DNA of 64,000 bases, from the NCBI GenBank assembly GCA_036384795.1, contig DASVLP010000043.1:87436-151435 (forward strand), written 5' to 3'. Shown here piece after piece: positions 57,743 to 64,000 of the stretch. The position numbers were made by a program, and so were the translations under genes. How positions within the stretch are numbered: position 1 is the first letter of the stretch; the number at the start of each line of letters is the position of its first letter. The stretch is from Andeanibacterium sp036384795. Its GTDB lineage: Bacteria > Pseudomonadota > Alphaproteobacteria > Sphingomonadales > Sphingomonadaceae. Under the pieces are notes generated by a model. It was not told the DNA's origin. It was given only the letters and a program-made list of their open reading frames with translations, and searched no databases.

Positions 57743-58264
57743 ATGCGTCGTGCCATCCTTACCGCCGCTGTGCTGAGCGCCGTTTCACTGGCCGCTTGCG
57801 CGAAGAAACACCCTGCATCGCTGCCGCCGCAGCCGGCGAACGTCGCCCAGGCCGAGCAAGGCCCGCAGGCGCCCTCGGGCATCTCGAACGCGCCGGTCCC
57901 GGGCAGCAACGCCGATTTCGTCGCGCAGATGAACGGACAGAACGTGATCTATTTCGACACCGACAAGTACGACATCGACGATGCCGATGCCGCCGCGTTG
58001 CGCACGCAGGCGCAATACCTCCAGCGCTATCCCGATCGCCACATCACCATCGAGGGCCATTGCGACGAGCGCGGCACGCGTGAGTACAACCTCGCGCTCG
58101 GCGAACGGCGCGCGAACGCGGCGAAGAACTACCTTGCAAGCCTGGGCATCGACGCTTCGCGGATTTCGGTGATCAGCTACGGCAAGGAGCGCCCGGTCGC
58201 GCTCGGCTCGAACGAGGAAGCCTGGGCCAAGAACCGCCGCGCGGTGACGGTGGTGATCGACTGA
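57743..58264 (+). CDS. pal: Peptidoglycan-associated lipoprotein Pal
   Basis: 173 residues with lipobox 'VSLAACAKK' near residue 18 and an OmpA-like C-terminal domain ('IYFDTDKYDI', 'ITIEGHCDERGTREYNLALGERRANA', 'GIDASRISVISYGKERP') that binds diaminopimelate in peptidoglycan. Last tol-pal gene. Its stop abuts the stop of a small convergent gene. Confidence 0.95.
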   Translation: MRRAILTAAVLSAVSLAACAKKHPASLPPQPANVAQAEQGPQAPSGISNAPVPGSNADFVAQMNGQNVIYFDTDKYDIDDADAAALRTQAQYLQRYPDRHITIEGHCDERGTREYNLALGERRANAAKNYLASLGIDASRISVISYGKERPVALGSNEEAWAKNRRAVTVVID

Positions 58265-58438
58265 TCAGCGCAGCGACAGGCGCGGGGCAAGCGTGCCCTG
58301 CGCCTCGAGCGCCACCGCGGCGACGCCCGCGTGCAGCTTCTCCCCGTCGTCCAGGCCGTGGAGCGGCGCGGCGAACAAAGCGAACGCGGCCATCGCGAAC
58401 GTGGAGAATGCGGCAGAGAGGGCGAGTTGCTTGCTCAT
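58265..58438 (-). CDS. Small hypothetical exported protein
   Basis: 57 residues: 'SKQLALSAAFSTFAMAAFALFAAPLHG' looks like a signal or a single membrane helix; the rest is short and has no motif. Start ATG 58438. It is opposite to pal with no gap. Weak evidence; it may be spurious. Confidence 0.45.
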   Translation of the reverse strand: MSKQLALSAAFSTFAMAAFALFAAPLHGLDDGEKLHAGVAAVALEAQGTLAPRLSLR

Positions 58439-58586
58439 GGAATGTGCTCGAGTCTCGAGGCCGCGAAATAGTCTCGATTTGAAATTTTGCAATGCAGCAT
58501 TTTGTCTCGAAATGTCGCGCACTCGCAGCTTGGCAGCGCCCGCCCGCCACGCCTACATTGGCCGCGATGACTCCTGAGAACTCCCC

Positions 58587-59120
58587 ATGAGCCGTAGCAA
58601 GCGATCGATCGACTGGGGCTTCCCCCGCTGGCGCGGCTACGGCGGAGCGCGCGAAGCGGAAGCGGTGCGCTTGTGCGACCGGCACGGCTGCACCGAACGC
58701 GGCGACCGACCTGCGCCGAAATCGCCCAACAATCCCGATCGCTGGTACTTCTGCGAGAAGCACGCGGCCGAGTACAACTCGAAATGGAACTACTTCGAGG
58801 GCCTCGACAAAGAGGAAGCCGCCGCGCGCGCAAAAGCCGAGCAGCGCGACAATTCGGGCTACGCCGAGGCCCAGCACTACGGCTGGGCGAGCTCGGGCGA
58901 CGGCAGCCGCAGCGCCGACGAGATGCGCGCGCTCGAAGTACTCGGGCTTGAAGCGGACGCCGACTTCGACGCGGTCAAGCGCGCGTGGCGTGCAAAGGCG
59001 AAAGAAGTCCACCCCGACGTCAAGCCCGGCGACGCTGCCGCCGCGAAGGCGTTCCAGGCCTATAGCCTCGCCTACGAAGTGCTTCGTGCCGCCGAAGAGC
59101 GGCGCGAGTGGAAGGGTTAG
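58587..59120 (+). CDS. J-domain (DnaJ-like) protein
   Basis: 177 residues. C-terminal J domain (about 112-172) with HPD in 'AKEVHPDVKPGDAAAAKAF'; N-terminal part has a Cys/His cluster ('RLCDRHGCTERGDR', 'WYFCEKHAAEYNSKW') that could bind zinc. Such J-proteins are widespread in alphaproteobacteria and are believed to recruit DnaK; the client is unknown. Confidence 0.88.
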   Translation: MSRSKRSIDWGFPRWRGYGGAREAEAVRLCDRHGCTERGDRPAPKSPNNPDRWYFCEKHAAEYNSKWNYFEGLDKEEAAARAKAEQRDNSGYAEAQHYGWASSGDGSRSADEMRALEVLGLEADADFDAVKRAWRAKAKEVHPDVKPGDAAAAKAFQAYSLAYEVLRAAEERREWKG

Positions 59121-59123
59121 ACG

Positions 59124-59420
59124 CTACTTTTTCGCCGCGTCGCCCATCTTCTTGGTGTCGTCGCCCATCTCGTCGGCGTCTTTCTTGAGCTGCTTCTCGA
59201 CCGCTTCGCCCTTCTGCTCGGTCTGGTCCGCGGCCTGGTCTTGCGCCTTTTCATCGGGCGCGCCGCTGGCGAGCGAGCGCTGCACTTCGGCATCGGCCTT
59301 GTAGGCATCGCCGATCGCGTCGGCCTGCTTGTCCACCTGCTTCTCGGCCGGGGTCTTGCTGCATCCGGCCGCGCCGAGCGCGAGCGCGGTCGTCGCGGCG
59401 GCGATCACGAGCTTTTTCAT
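59124..59420 (-). CDS. Small helical lipoprotein
   Basis: 98 residues with lipobox 'ALGAAGCSK' near residue 20 and a charged, Lys/Asp/Ala-rich helical body. AAGGGAAA precedes the ATG. Convergent with the J-domain gene (3-bp gap). Unknown function; similar small lipoproteins are common in sphingomonads. Confidence 0.75.
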   Translation of the reverse strand: MKKLVIAAATTALALGAAGCSKTPAEKQVDKQADAIGDAYKADAEVQRSLASGAPDEKAQDQAADQTEQKGEAVEKQLKKDADEMGDDTKKMGDAAKK

Positions 59421-59480
59421 GGCTTTTCCCTTGCTTGCCTCTCTCGCGAGACAACTCGGGTCGAGCCGTTGCGGTTCCGC

Positions 59481-60788
59481 CTAGATCGCTTCCAACGCCT
59501 GCGCGAAGTCGGCGATCAGGTCGTCCGCGTCCTCGATCCCGATCGAGACGCGCACGAGGTTGTCGGTGATCCCGAGCCTTGCCTTGCGCTCGGCCGGGAC
59601 GGAGAGATGGGTCATCGCCGCGGGGTGGCTGGCCAGGGTTTCGGTGCCGCCCAGGCTGACCGCCAGCTTGGCGATCTTCAGCGCGTCGAGGAACGCGAAC
59701 GCCTGCCGCTCGCCGCCCTTCAGGAACAGAGAGAACGTGCTGCCCGCGCCGGTGCAGTGGCGGCGGAAGATGTCCTGCTGGCGCTCGTCCTCGATCATTC
59801 CGAGATAGCCGAGGCCTTCGACTTTCGGGTGCTGCTTGAGGAAGGCGCAGACTTTCGCCGCATTTTCGCCCGCGCGCTGCATCCGCAGTTCGACCGTCTC
59901 CAGGCTGCGCAGCAGCATCCATGCGGTGTTGGGATCGCAGATCGTGCCCATGATGTTGCGCAATGCGCGGATCGGATCGATCCAGTGCTTGGCGCCCGAA
60001 ACGCTTCCCGCGACGAGGTCCGAATGCCCGCCGACGTACTTGGTCAGCGAATAGACCACCAGGTCAGCCCCGTGATCGAGCGGGCGCTGCCACAACGGGC
60101 CGAGGAAGGTGTTGTCGATCGCGATCGGCGGGTGGAACTCCTCGCCTGCGAATGTCGCGTCGCGCGCTGCCGCGACCGTCTCGATATCGACCAGCGCATT
60201 GGTCGGGTTGGCCGGGCTTTCCAGGTAAATCAGCGCGACTTGCCCCCCTTGCTTCGCGGCCAGCGCCTTTGCCTGCGCAAGCACCGCATCCAGTTCCGCC
60301 CGATCCGCGCCGGCCGGAAAGTCGAGGTAAGAAACGCCGTACTTCTTCATCTGCCGGGCGATGAAGCTTTCGGTTGCGGCATAGAGCGGGCCCGAATGGA
60401 CGATCACGTCGCCGCTCTCGGCGGCGGCCAGCAGCAGGGTCGCGATCGCCGACATCCCGCTGGAAAACACCAGCGCCTCCTCCGCGCCGTCCCATACGGT
60501 CAGGCGGTTCTCGAGAATCTCCTGGTTCGGTCCATTGAAGCGCGAATAGACCAGGCCTTCCGCCGCGCCTTCGCGCTGGCCGGTGATCTGCTCGAAATGG
60601 CGCTTGCCCGCCTCGGCGCTTTCGAACGCGAACGTGCTGGTGAGGAAGATCGGCGGTTTCAGCGCACCTTCGCTGAGCGCGGGATCGTAGCCGTGGCCCA
60701 TCATCAGGGTCGAGGGCTTGAGCGCACGTCCACCGATGGTCTTCACTTCGGGCTTGCGCTTGCGGTGCGAAGGAGCGGGATCGGGCAT
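59481..60788 (-). CDS. Cys/Met metabolism PLP enzyme (cystathionine gamma-synthase family)
   Basis: 435 residues, fold-type I PLP enzyme. PLP-binding Lys in 'YSLTKYVGGHSDLVAG'; 'LVYSRFNGPNQEILENRL' and 'GMSAIATLLLAAAESGD' are the family motifs. Length and the N-terminal 'PEVKTIGGRALKPSTLMMGHGYDP' resemble the cystathionine gamma-synthase / methionine gamma-lyase family of alphaproteobacteria. Exact reaction uncertain. Confidence 0.88.
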   Translation of the reverse strand: MPDPAPSHRKRKPEVKTIGGRALKPSTLMMGHGYDPALSEGALKPPIFLTSTFAFESAEAGKRHFEQITGQREGAAEGLVYSRFNGPNQEILENRLTVWDGAEEALVFSSGMSAIATLLLAAAESGDVIVHSGPLYAATESFIARQMKKYGVSYLDFPAGADRAELDAVLAQAKALAAKQGGQVALIYLESPANPTNALVDIETVAAARDATFAGEEFHPPIAIDNTFLGPLWQRPLDHGADLVVYSLTKYVGGHSDLVAGSVSGAKHWIDPIRALRNIMGTICDPNTAWMLLRSLETVELRMQRAGENAAKVCAFLKQHPKVEGLGYLGMIEDERQQDIFRRHCTGAGSTFSLFLKGGERQAFAFLDALKIAKLAVSLGGTETLASHPAAMTHLSVPAERKARLGITDNLVRVSIGIEDADDLIADFAQALEAI

Positions 60789-60827
60789 GGTTTCGTCTGT
60801 AACCGATCCTGCCCGCGCGGGGGAGGA

Positions 60828-62033
60828 TTATTCCAGTTCTTCGCGCCGCTCCGGCCCGAACCACGTCCACGCGATCAGCACCACCGCGGTCGCCGCGGTG
60901 ACCACCGCCAGCGCATAGGCATAATCGCCCGCGCGGCCTGCGGCGATTCCGGCCTGGATCGGCGACACGCGCGAGGCGATCAGGTTGCCGAGCTGGTAGA
61001 CGAGGCCCGGGAACATCGCGCGCACCGCGCCCGGCGACAGCTCGTTGAGGTAGGCGGGAATCGTCGCCCAAGCGCCCTGCACCGAAAGCCCGATCAGGAA
61101 CGCGCCCGCGCCGAGCGGCATCAGCGACCCGCCATAGGCCCACAACGGGATCACCGGCAGCACGATCAGCGCGGCGAGCGCCAGGGTCCGCCTGCGCCCG
61201 AGCCGTTCGGACAACGCGCCGAAGCCGAGTGAGCCGACGATCGAGCCGACGTTGAGGATCATCACCAGGGTGCCGGTGGTATGGGTGTCGAAGCCGTGCT
61301 GGGTCTGCAGGAAGGTCGGGTAAAGGTCCTGCGTGCCGTGGCTCAGGAAGTTCATGCCCGTCATCAGCACGATCAGGTAGAGCGCGAGCTTCCAGTGCTG
61401 CGCGAGCACCGCGAAGACGTTCGGCCGCGCCTGGCGCAGCCGCGCGGTGAAAGTCGGGCTTTCCTCCACGTGGGCGCGCACGAACAGCACGAACAGGGCC
61501 GGCACGATGCCGATGAAGAACATCGCCCGCCAGCCGATCGCGTCGAAGAACAGGTAATAGACGAGGCTCGCCAGCAGGTAGCCGGTCGAATAGCCGGCCT
61601 GCAGCAGCCCCGAGACGATCCCGCGCGATTTCGCGGGGATCGTCTCCATCACCAGGCTTGCGCCCAGGCCCCATTCGCCGCCCATCGCGAACCCGAAGCA
61701 CGCGCGGATCACCAGCAGCTGCCCCAGTGAGCCGGCCAGGCCCGAGAGGCCCGAAAGCAACGAGAACGCGACGATCACCACCATCAGCATCGGCCGCCGC
61801 CCGAACTTGTCGCCCAGCCAGCCGAACACCAGCGCGCCCACCGGCCGGGCAGCGAGGGTAAGGAACAGCGCTTCCGACATCTGCTCGATGCTCGCGCCGA
61901 ACTCGGCAGCGATCGCCTTGAGCATGAACACCATCAGGAAATAGTCGAACGCATCGAGCGTCCAGCCGAGGTAACTGGCCCAGATCGCCGTCTTCTGCGG
62001 CCGCGTGAGGCCGCCCAGTCCCAAGCCGTTCAT
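60828..62033 (-). CDS. MFS transporter (sugar/organic-acid-type)
   Basis: 401 residues, twelve hydrophobic segments. 'LGWTLDAFDYFLMVFMLKAI' (first helix) and 'GWLGDKFGRRPMLM' (loop 2-3) are typical of the sialate/shikimate-type MFS subgroup. Start ATG 62033 is followed by the family start. Substrate unknown. Divergent from a VOC gene. Confidence 0.88.
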   Translation of the reverse strand: MNGLGLGGLTRPQKTAIWASYLGWTLDAFDYFLMVFMLKAIAAEFGASIEQMSEALFLTLAARPVGALVFGWLGDKFGRRPMLMVVIVAFSLLSGLSGLAGSLGQLLVIRACFGFAMGGEWGLGASLVMETIPAKSRGIVSGLLQAGYSTGYLLASLVYYLFFDAIGWRAMFFIGIVPALFVLFVRAHVEESPTFTARLRQARPNVFAVLAQHWKLALYLIVLMTGMNFLSHGTQDLYPTFLQTQHGFDTHTTGTLVMILNVGSIVGSLGFGALSERLGRRRTLALAALIVLPVIPLWAYGGSLMPLGAGAFLIGLSVQGAWATIPAYLNELSPGAVRAMFPGLVYQLGNLIASRVSPIQAGIAAGRAGDYAYALAVVTAATAVVLIAWTWFGPERREELE

Positions 62034-62104
62034 CCGCGATCCCCTCTTTACCCGCTTTGCGCGCGATCCTAGCCTGCCGCCCGTCAACCGCAAGGAGGCG
62101 CGCG

Positions 62105-62512
62105 ATGACTGGCTCGGGGGCGGACGGCAAGGTCGTGGGGATCGGCGGTATATTCCTGCGCAGCGACGATCCGCCGAAGCTCTCGGCGTGGTACCGCGAG
62201 CACCTCGGGATCGTCGCGACCAATGCGGGCGAGCCAGGCGCGGACGGACAGTGGTCGTGGCAGCAGGATGCGGGCGAGACGGTCACCGCGTTCTTCCCGC
62301 GCGACAACGCCTACTTCCCGGTCGACCGGGCGGTGATGATCAATTTCCGCGTCGCCGGGCTCGAAGCGCTCTGCGCGCGGCTCAAGGCGGCCGGCATCGA
62401 AGTCGAGCGCCGCGACGAATGGAACCACCCCGAAATCGGCCTGTTCGCCCGCATCCACGATCCCGACGGCAACCCGATCGAACTGTGGGAACCGCCGGCC
62501 GCGAAAGGGTGA
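62105..62512 (+). CDS. VOC (glyoxalase-fold) protein
   Basis: 135 residues, two beta-alpha-beta-beta-beta units: 'IGGIFLRSDDPPKLSAWYREHLGI' and 'VMINFRVAGLEALCARLKAAGIEVE', and 'RIHDPDGNPIELWEP' with the metal-binding Glu. Family activity varies (lyase, dioxygenase, resistance); specific reaction unknown. Confidence 0.85.
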   Translation: MTGSGADGKVVGIGGIFLRSDDPPKLSAWYREHLGIVATNAGEPGADGQWSWQQDAGETVTAFFPRDNAYFPVDRAVMINFRVAGLEALCARLKAAGIEVERRDEWNHPEIGLFARIHDPDGNPIELWEPPAAKG

Positions 62513-62672
62513 GGGGCCAAGTCCGCTAACACCCAACCGCGAAACGCACCCGGATTTCCCGCGAATGGTCCCAATGTTCGCACTGGCCATGGGCTCCCGT
62601 TCCGACACCGTGCCGGTGAGTCGTTCGGACATCGGAAGCGGGGTGGCAGATCGCGGCGATGTAGGAAAATAG

Positions 62673-62703
62673 AATGTCTGCTGATGACCAGTTGCGGACG
62701 TTA
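62673..62703 (+). repeat. TGTCYGC-type short repeat, copy 1
   Basis: AATGTCTGC...TTGCGGACGTTA has a TGTCYGC/GCGGAC inverted core around a 13-base centre. It overlaps the end of the low-GC gene by three bases. A related copy is at 63231-63260. Confidence 0.45.
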
Positions 62704-63189
62704 TCGGCGCCAGGGTTCAATGCTAGCAATCAGCAGTGTGACCGTGCCGAATGGCAGGGACAGCGCGGCGAATTTGATGAGCCCCTCGTTCGCTGATTTG
62801 AACGAAACTTGAGTTCCTCGAAATGCACGCAGGTTAGCATTTCGGAGGAAAGGAATGATCCAGCTGGTGCCATTCGCGCAGAGCATTGCCAATGGAACCA
62901 CGATGAAACCGAGCCCAATGACTACATAGACTGCAGTTGCGCCGACCAAAGACGCAAAAGGTTTGGGGGTGAGCAGAGCGAAAACTCGAAAACCAGCCAT
63001 CGCCCACAAATATCCGAACGCCAGCATCATCAATATTTCGATATTCTTCACCCACCAAGGTAGATTGGCCTTGGCCACTCGCGCTTCGGCATAATCGGTG
63101 GTCCGTCGCCGCAACCGCATGAAACCGCCCAATACCATTGATGGGAGGGCGAGTATTCCAACGATCCATGTGGCTTCCGCGGTTGTCAT
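62701..63189 (-). CDS. Low-GC hypothetical membrane protein
   Basis: 162 residues with four hydrophobic segments ('TWIVGILALPSMVLGGFM', 'IEILMMLAFGYLWAMAGF', 'LVGATAVYVVIGLGFIVVPLAMLC', 'FAALSLPFGTVTLLIASI'). No known family. GC content and codon choice are lower than in the flanks, suggesting acquisition. It is bracketed by short TGTCCGC-type repeats. Confidence 0.65.
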   Translation of the reverse strand: MTTAEATWIVGILALPSMVLGGFMRLRRRTTDYAEARVAKANLPWWVKNIEILMMLAFGYLWAMAGFRVFALLTPKPFASLVGATAVYVVIGLGFIVVPLAMLCANGTSWIIPFLRNANLRAFRGTQVSFKSANEGLIKFAALSLPFGTVTLLIASIEPWRR

Positions 63190-63230
63190 ACGACATCGTC
63201 ACCACGAACGGTCTCGAGCGCAAGTGCGGT

Positions 63231-63260
63231 ATGTCCGCGTTTCACCCAAAAACGGACAAA
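63231..63260 (+). repeat. TGTCYGC-type short repeat, copy 2
   Basis: ATGTCCGC...AAACGGACAAAA has the same core and orientation as 62673-62703. Confidence 0.45.
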
Positions 63261-63263
63261 ACG

Positions 63264-63289
63264 AAGGGCGCGCCTCGCGGCACGCCCTT
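63264..63289 (-). terminator. Terminator of infC
   Basis: On the minus strand AAGGGCGTGCC/GGCGCGCCCTT (11 bp with one G-T pair) with a four-base loop, followed by CGTTTTG, 24 bp after the infC stop. Confidence 0.75.
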
Positions 63290-63313
63290 CCGATCGCTTC
63301 GGCGTCGCCGCGC

Positions 63314-63856
63314 CTATTTCGGCGCGATCACCATCAGCATCTGGCGGCCTTCGAGCCGCGGATAGGCTTCGACCTTGGCGATTTCCTGGACGTCGTCCTG
63401 CACCCGCTTCAGCAGGTCCATGCCGAGCTCCTGATGGCTCATCTCGCGGCCGCGGAAGCGCAGGGTGACCTTGACCTTGTCGCCTTCCTCGATGAACCGC
63501 ATCACGCTGCGCATCTTCACGTCGTAATCGTGCGTGTCGATGTTCGGACGCATCTTGATCTCTTTGATGTCCTGCGTCTTCTGCGTCTTGCGCGCGGCGT
63601 TGGCCTTCTTCTGCGCTTCGTAGCGGTACTTGCCGACGTCGAGGAACTTGCAGACCGGCGGATCGGCGTTGGGCGACACTTCGACCAGGTTCAGGCCGGC
63701 CTCGGCCGCCTGCTCGATCGCCTCGTTGGTGTACATGACGCCCAGATTCTCGCCGTTCTCGTCGATGACGCGAACTTTGTCGGACTGGATCATCTCATCG
63801 TAGCGCGGCCCGCTCTTGACGGGGGGCGTCAGTGTGCGCCGGGGTGGACGGGGTAT
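63314..63856 (-). CDS. infC: Translation initiation factor IF-3 with ATA start
   Basis: 180 residues from an ATA codon at 63856-63854. The usual IF3 start 'MIQSDKVRVIDENGENLGVM' begins at an ATG 63 bases further in, but the in-frame upstream codons encode 'PRPPRRTLTPPVKSGPRYDE', the normal N-terminal lead of alphaproteobacterial IF3, and CAGGAG lies eight bases before the ATA. E. coli infC begins with AUU and uses this for self-control, so an ATA start fits. The body has the N- and C-domains ('EAIEQAAEAGLNLVEVSPNA', 'HDYDVKMRSVMRFIEEGDKVKVTLRFRGREM'). Confidence 0.9.
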   Translation of the reverse strand: MPRPPRRTLTPPVKSGPRYDEMIQSDKVRVIDENGENLGVMYTNEAIEQAAEAGLNLVEVSPNADPPVCKFLDVGKYRYEAQKKANAARKTQKTQDIKEIKMRPNIDTHDYDVKMRSVMRFIEEGDKVKVTLRFRGREMSHQELGMDLLKRVQDDVQEIAKVEAYPRLEGRQMLMVIAPK

Positions 63857-63928
63857 AGCCGGGTCTCCTGTGGTCTGCTCGAGTAAAGCGCGCGTCTTAA
63901 TGGGAATCGCGCGGGGTTGAAAGAGGGA

Positions 63929-64000
63929 TCACGCCGCCGCGCGCCAGAGCGGGAACTGGGCGAGCTTGCCGCCGGCCGGCACCACCGCGTCGATCGCGCG
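63929..64000 (-). CDS. C-terminal fragment of a gene entering from the right
   Basis: An open minus-strand frame runs from the window edge to a stop at 63929-63931, encoding 'AIDAVVPAGGKLAQFPLWRAAA' (end of protein). Only 23 residues are visible; family not recognisable. Confidence 0.4.
   Translation of the reverse strand, partial: RAIDAVVPAGGKLAQFPLWRAAA

Overview
The window is high-GC chromosomal DNA from an alphaproteobacterium, most likely a sphingomonad (Sphingomonadales). Supporting evidence: a GcrA cell-cycle regulator, an alpha-type SspB, a DUF1476 (F1-ATPase zeta) protein, a pspF/pspABC cluster followed by extra small PspB-like genes, outer-membrane-factor-first RND efflux operons, and REP-like palindromes in several intergenic gaps. 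Genus assignment is inference; no rRNA is present.

Layout. 1-1421: two tandem paralogous secreted proteins (first one cut by the window edge). 1526-11472: export region, with a heterodimeric ABC exporter, then a TetR repressor divergent from a three-gene RND efflux operon with two palindromic operators between them. 11582-12474: a gutted P4-type integrase beside tRNA-Ser(CGA). 12642-16925: HspQ, an ABC-2 permease, GcrA, an MFS carrier and a DUF4168 protein. 17002-22608: two short-chain dehydrogenases with a GlcG-like protein, a diguanylate cyclase, a spermidine-synthase-like protein and an MBL-fold hydrolase. 22787-27145: truB-rpsO-pnp RNA operon; truB carries an in-frame palindromic repeat. 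28926-35541: rimP-nusA-ylxR-infB-(GATase)-rbfA translation operon. 35718-41133: PilZ protein, PspF and a sigma-54-driven psp operon extended by a run of small membrane/coiled-coil proteins. 41241-48721: sufE, an AI-2E family protein, leuC, an AT-richer module bounded by 27-bp inverted repeats, leuD, DUF1476, bolA and grxD. 49011-53591: sspB and the his genes hisB-hisH-hisA-hisF-hisE plus a HIT protein. 53705-58264: ybgC-tolQ-tolR-tolA-tolB-pal. 58265-64000: a DnaJ-like protein, a lipoprotein, a Cys/Met PLP enzyme, an MFS carrier, a VOC protein, a low-GC membrane protein and infC, which appears to start at ATA.

How parts fit. Translation and RNA metabolism dominate the core (pnp, rpsO, truB, rbfA, infB, nusA, rimP, infC). 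Envelope integrity is served by Tol-Pal, Psp and the efflux pumps. leuCD and his genes give amino-acid biosynthesis; SufE, BolA and Grx4 are consistent with supply of the Fe-S cluster needed by LeuC.

Most interesting points: (1) the psp operon carries five to six further PspB-like proteins sharing a VLERIVTD coiled-coil signature; (2) palindromic repeats have been built into genes, in-frame inside truB and as the apparent Shine-Dalgarno source for hisF and tolR; (3) leuC and leuD are separated by a module flanked by inverted repeats with a GxxExxY gene.
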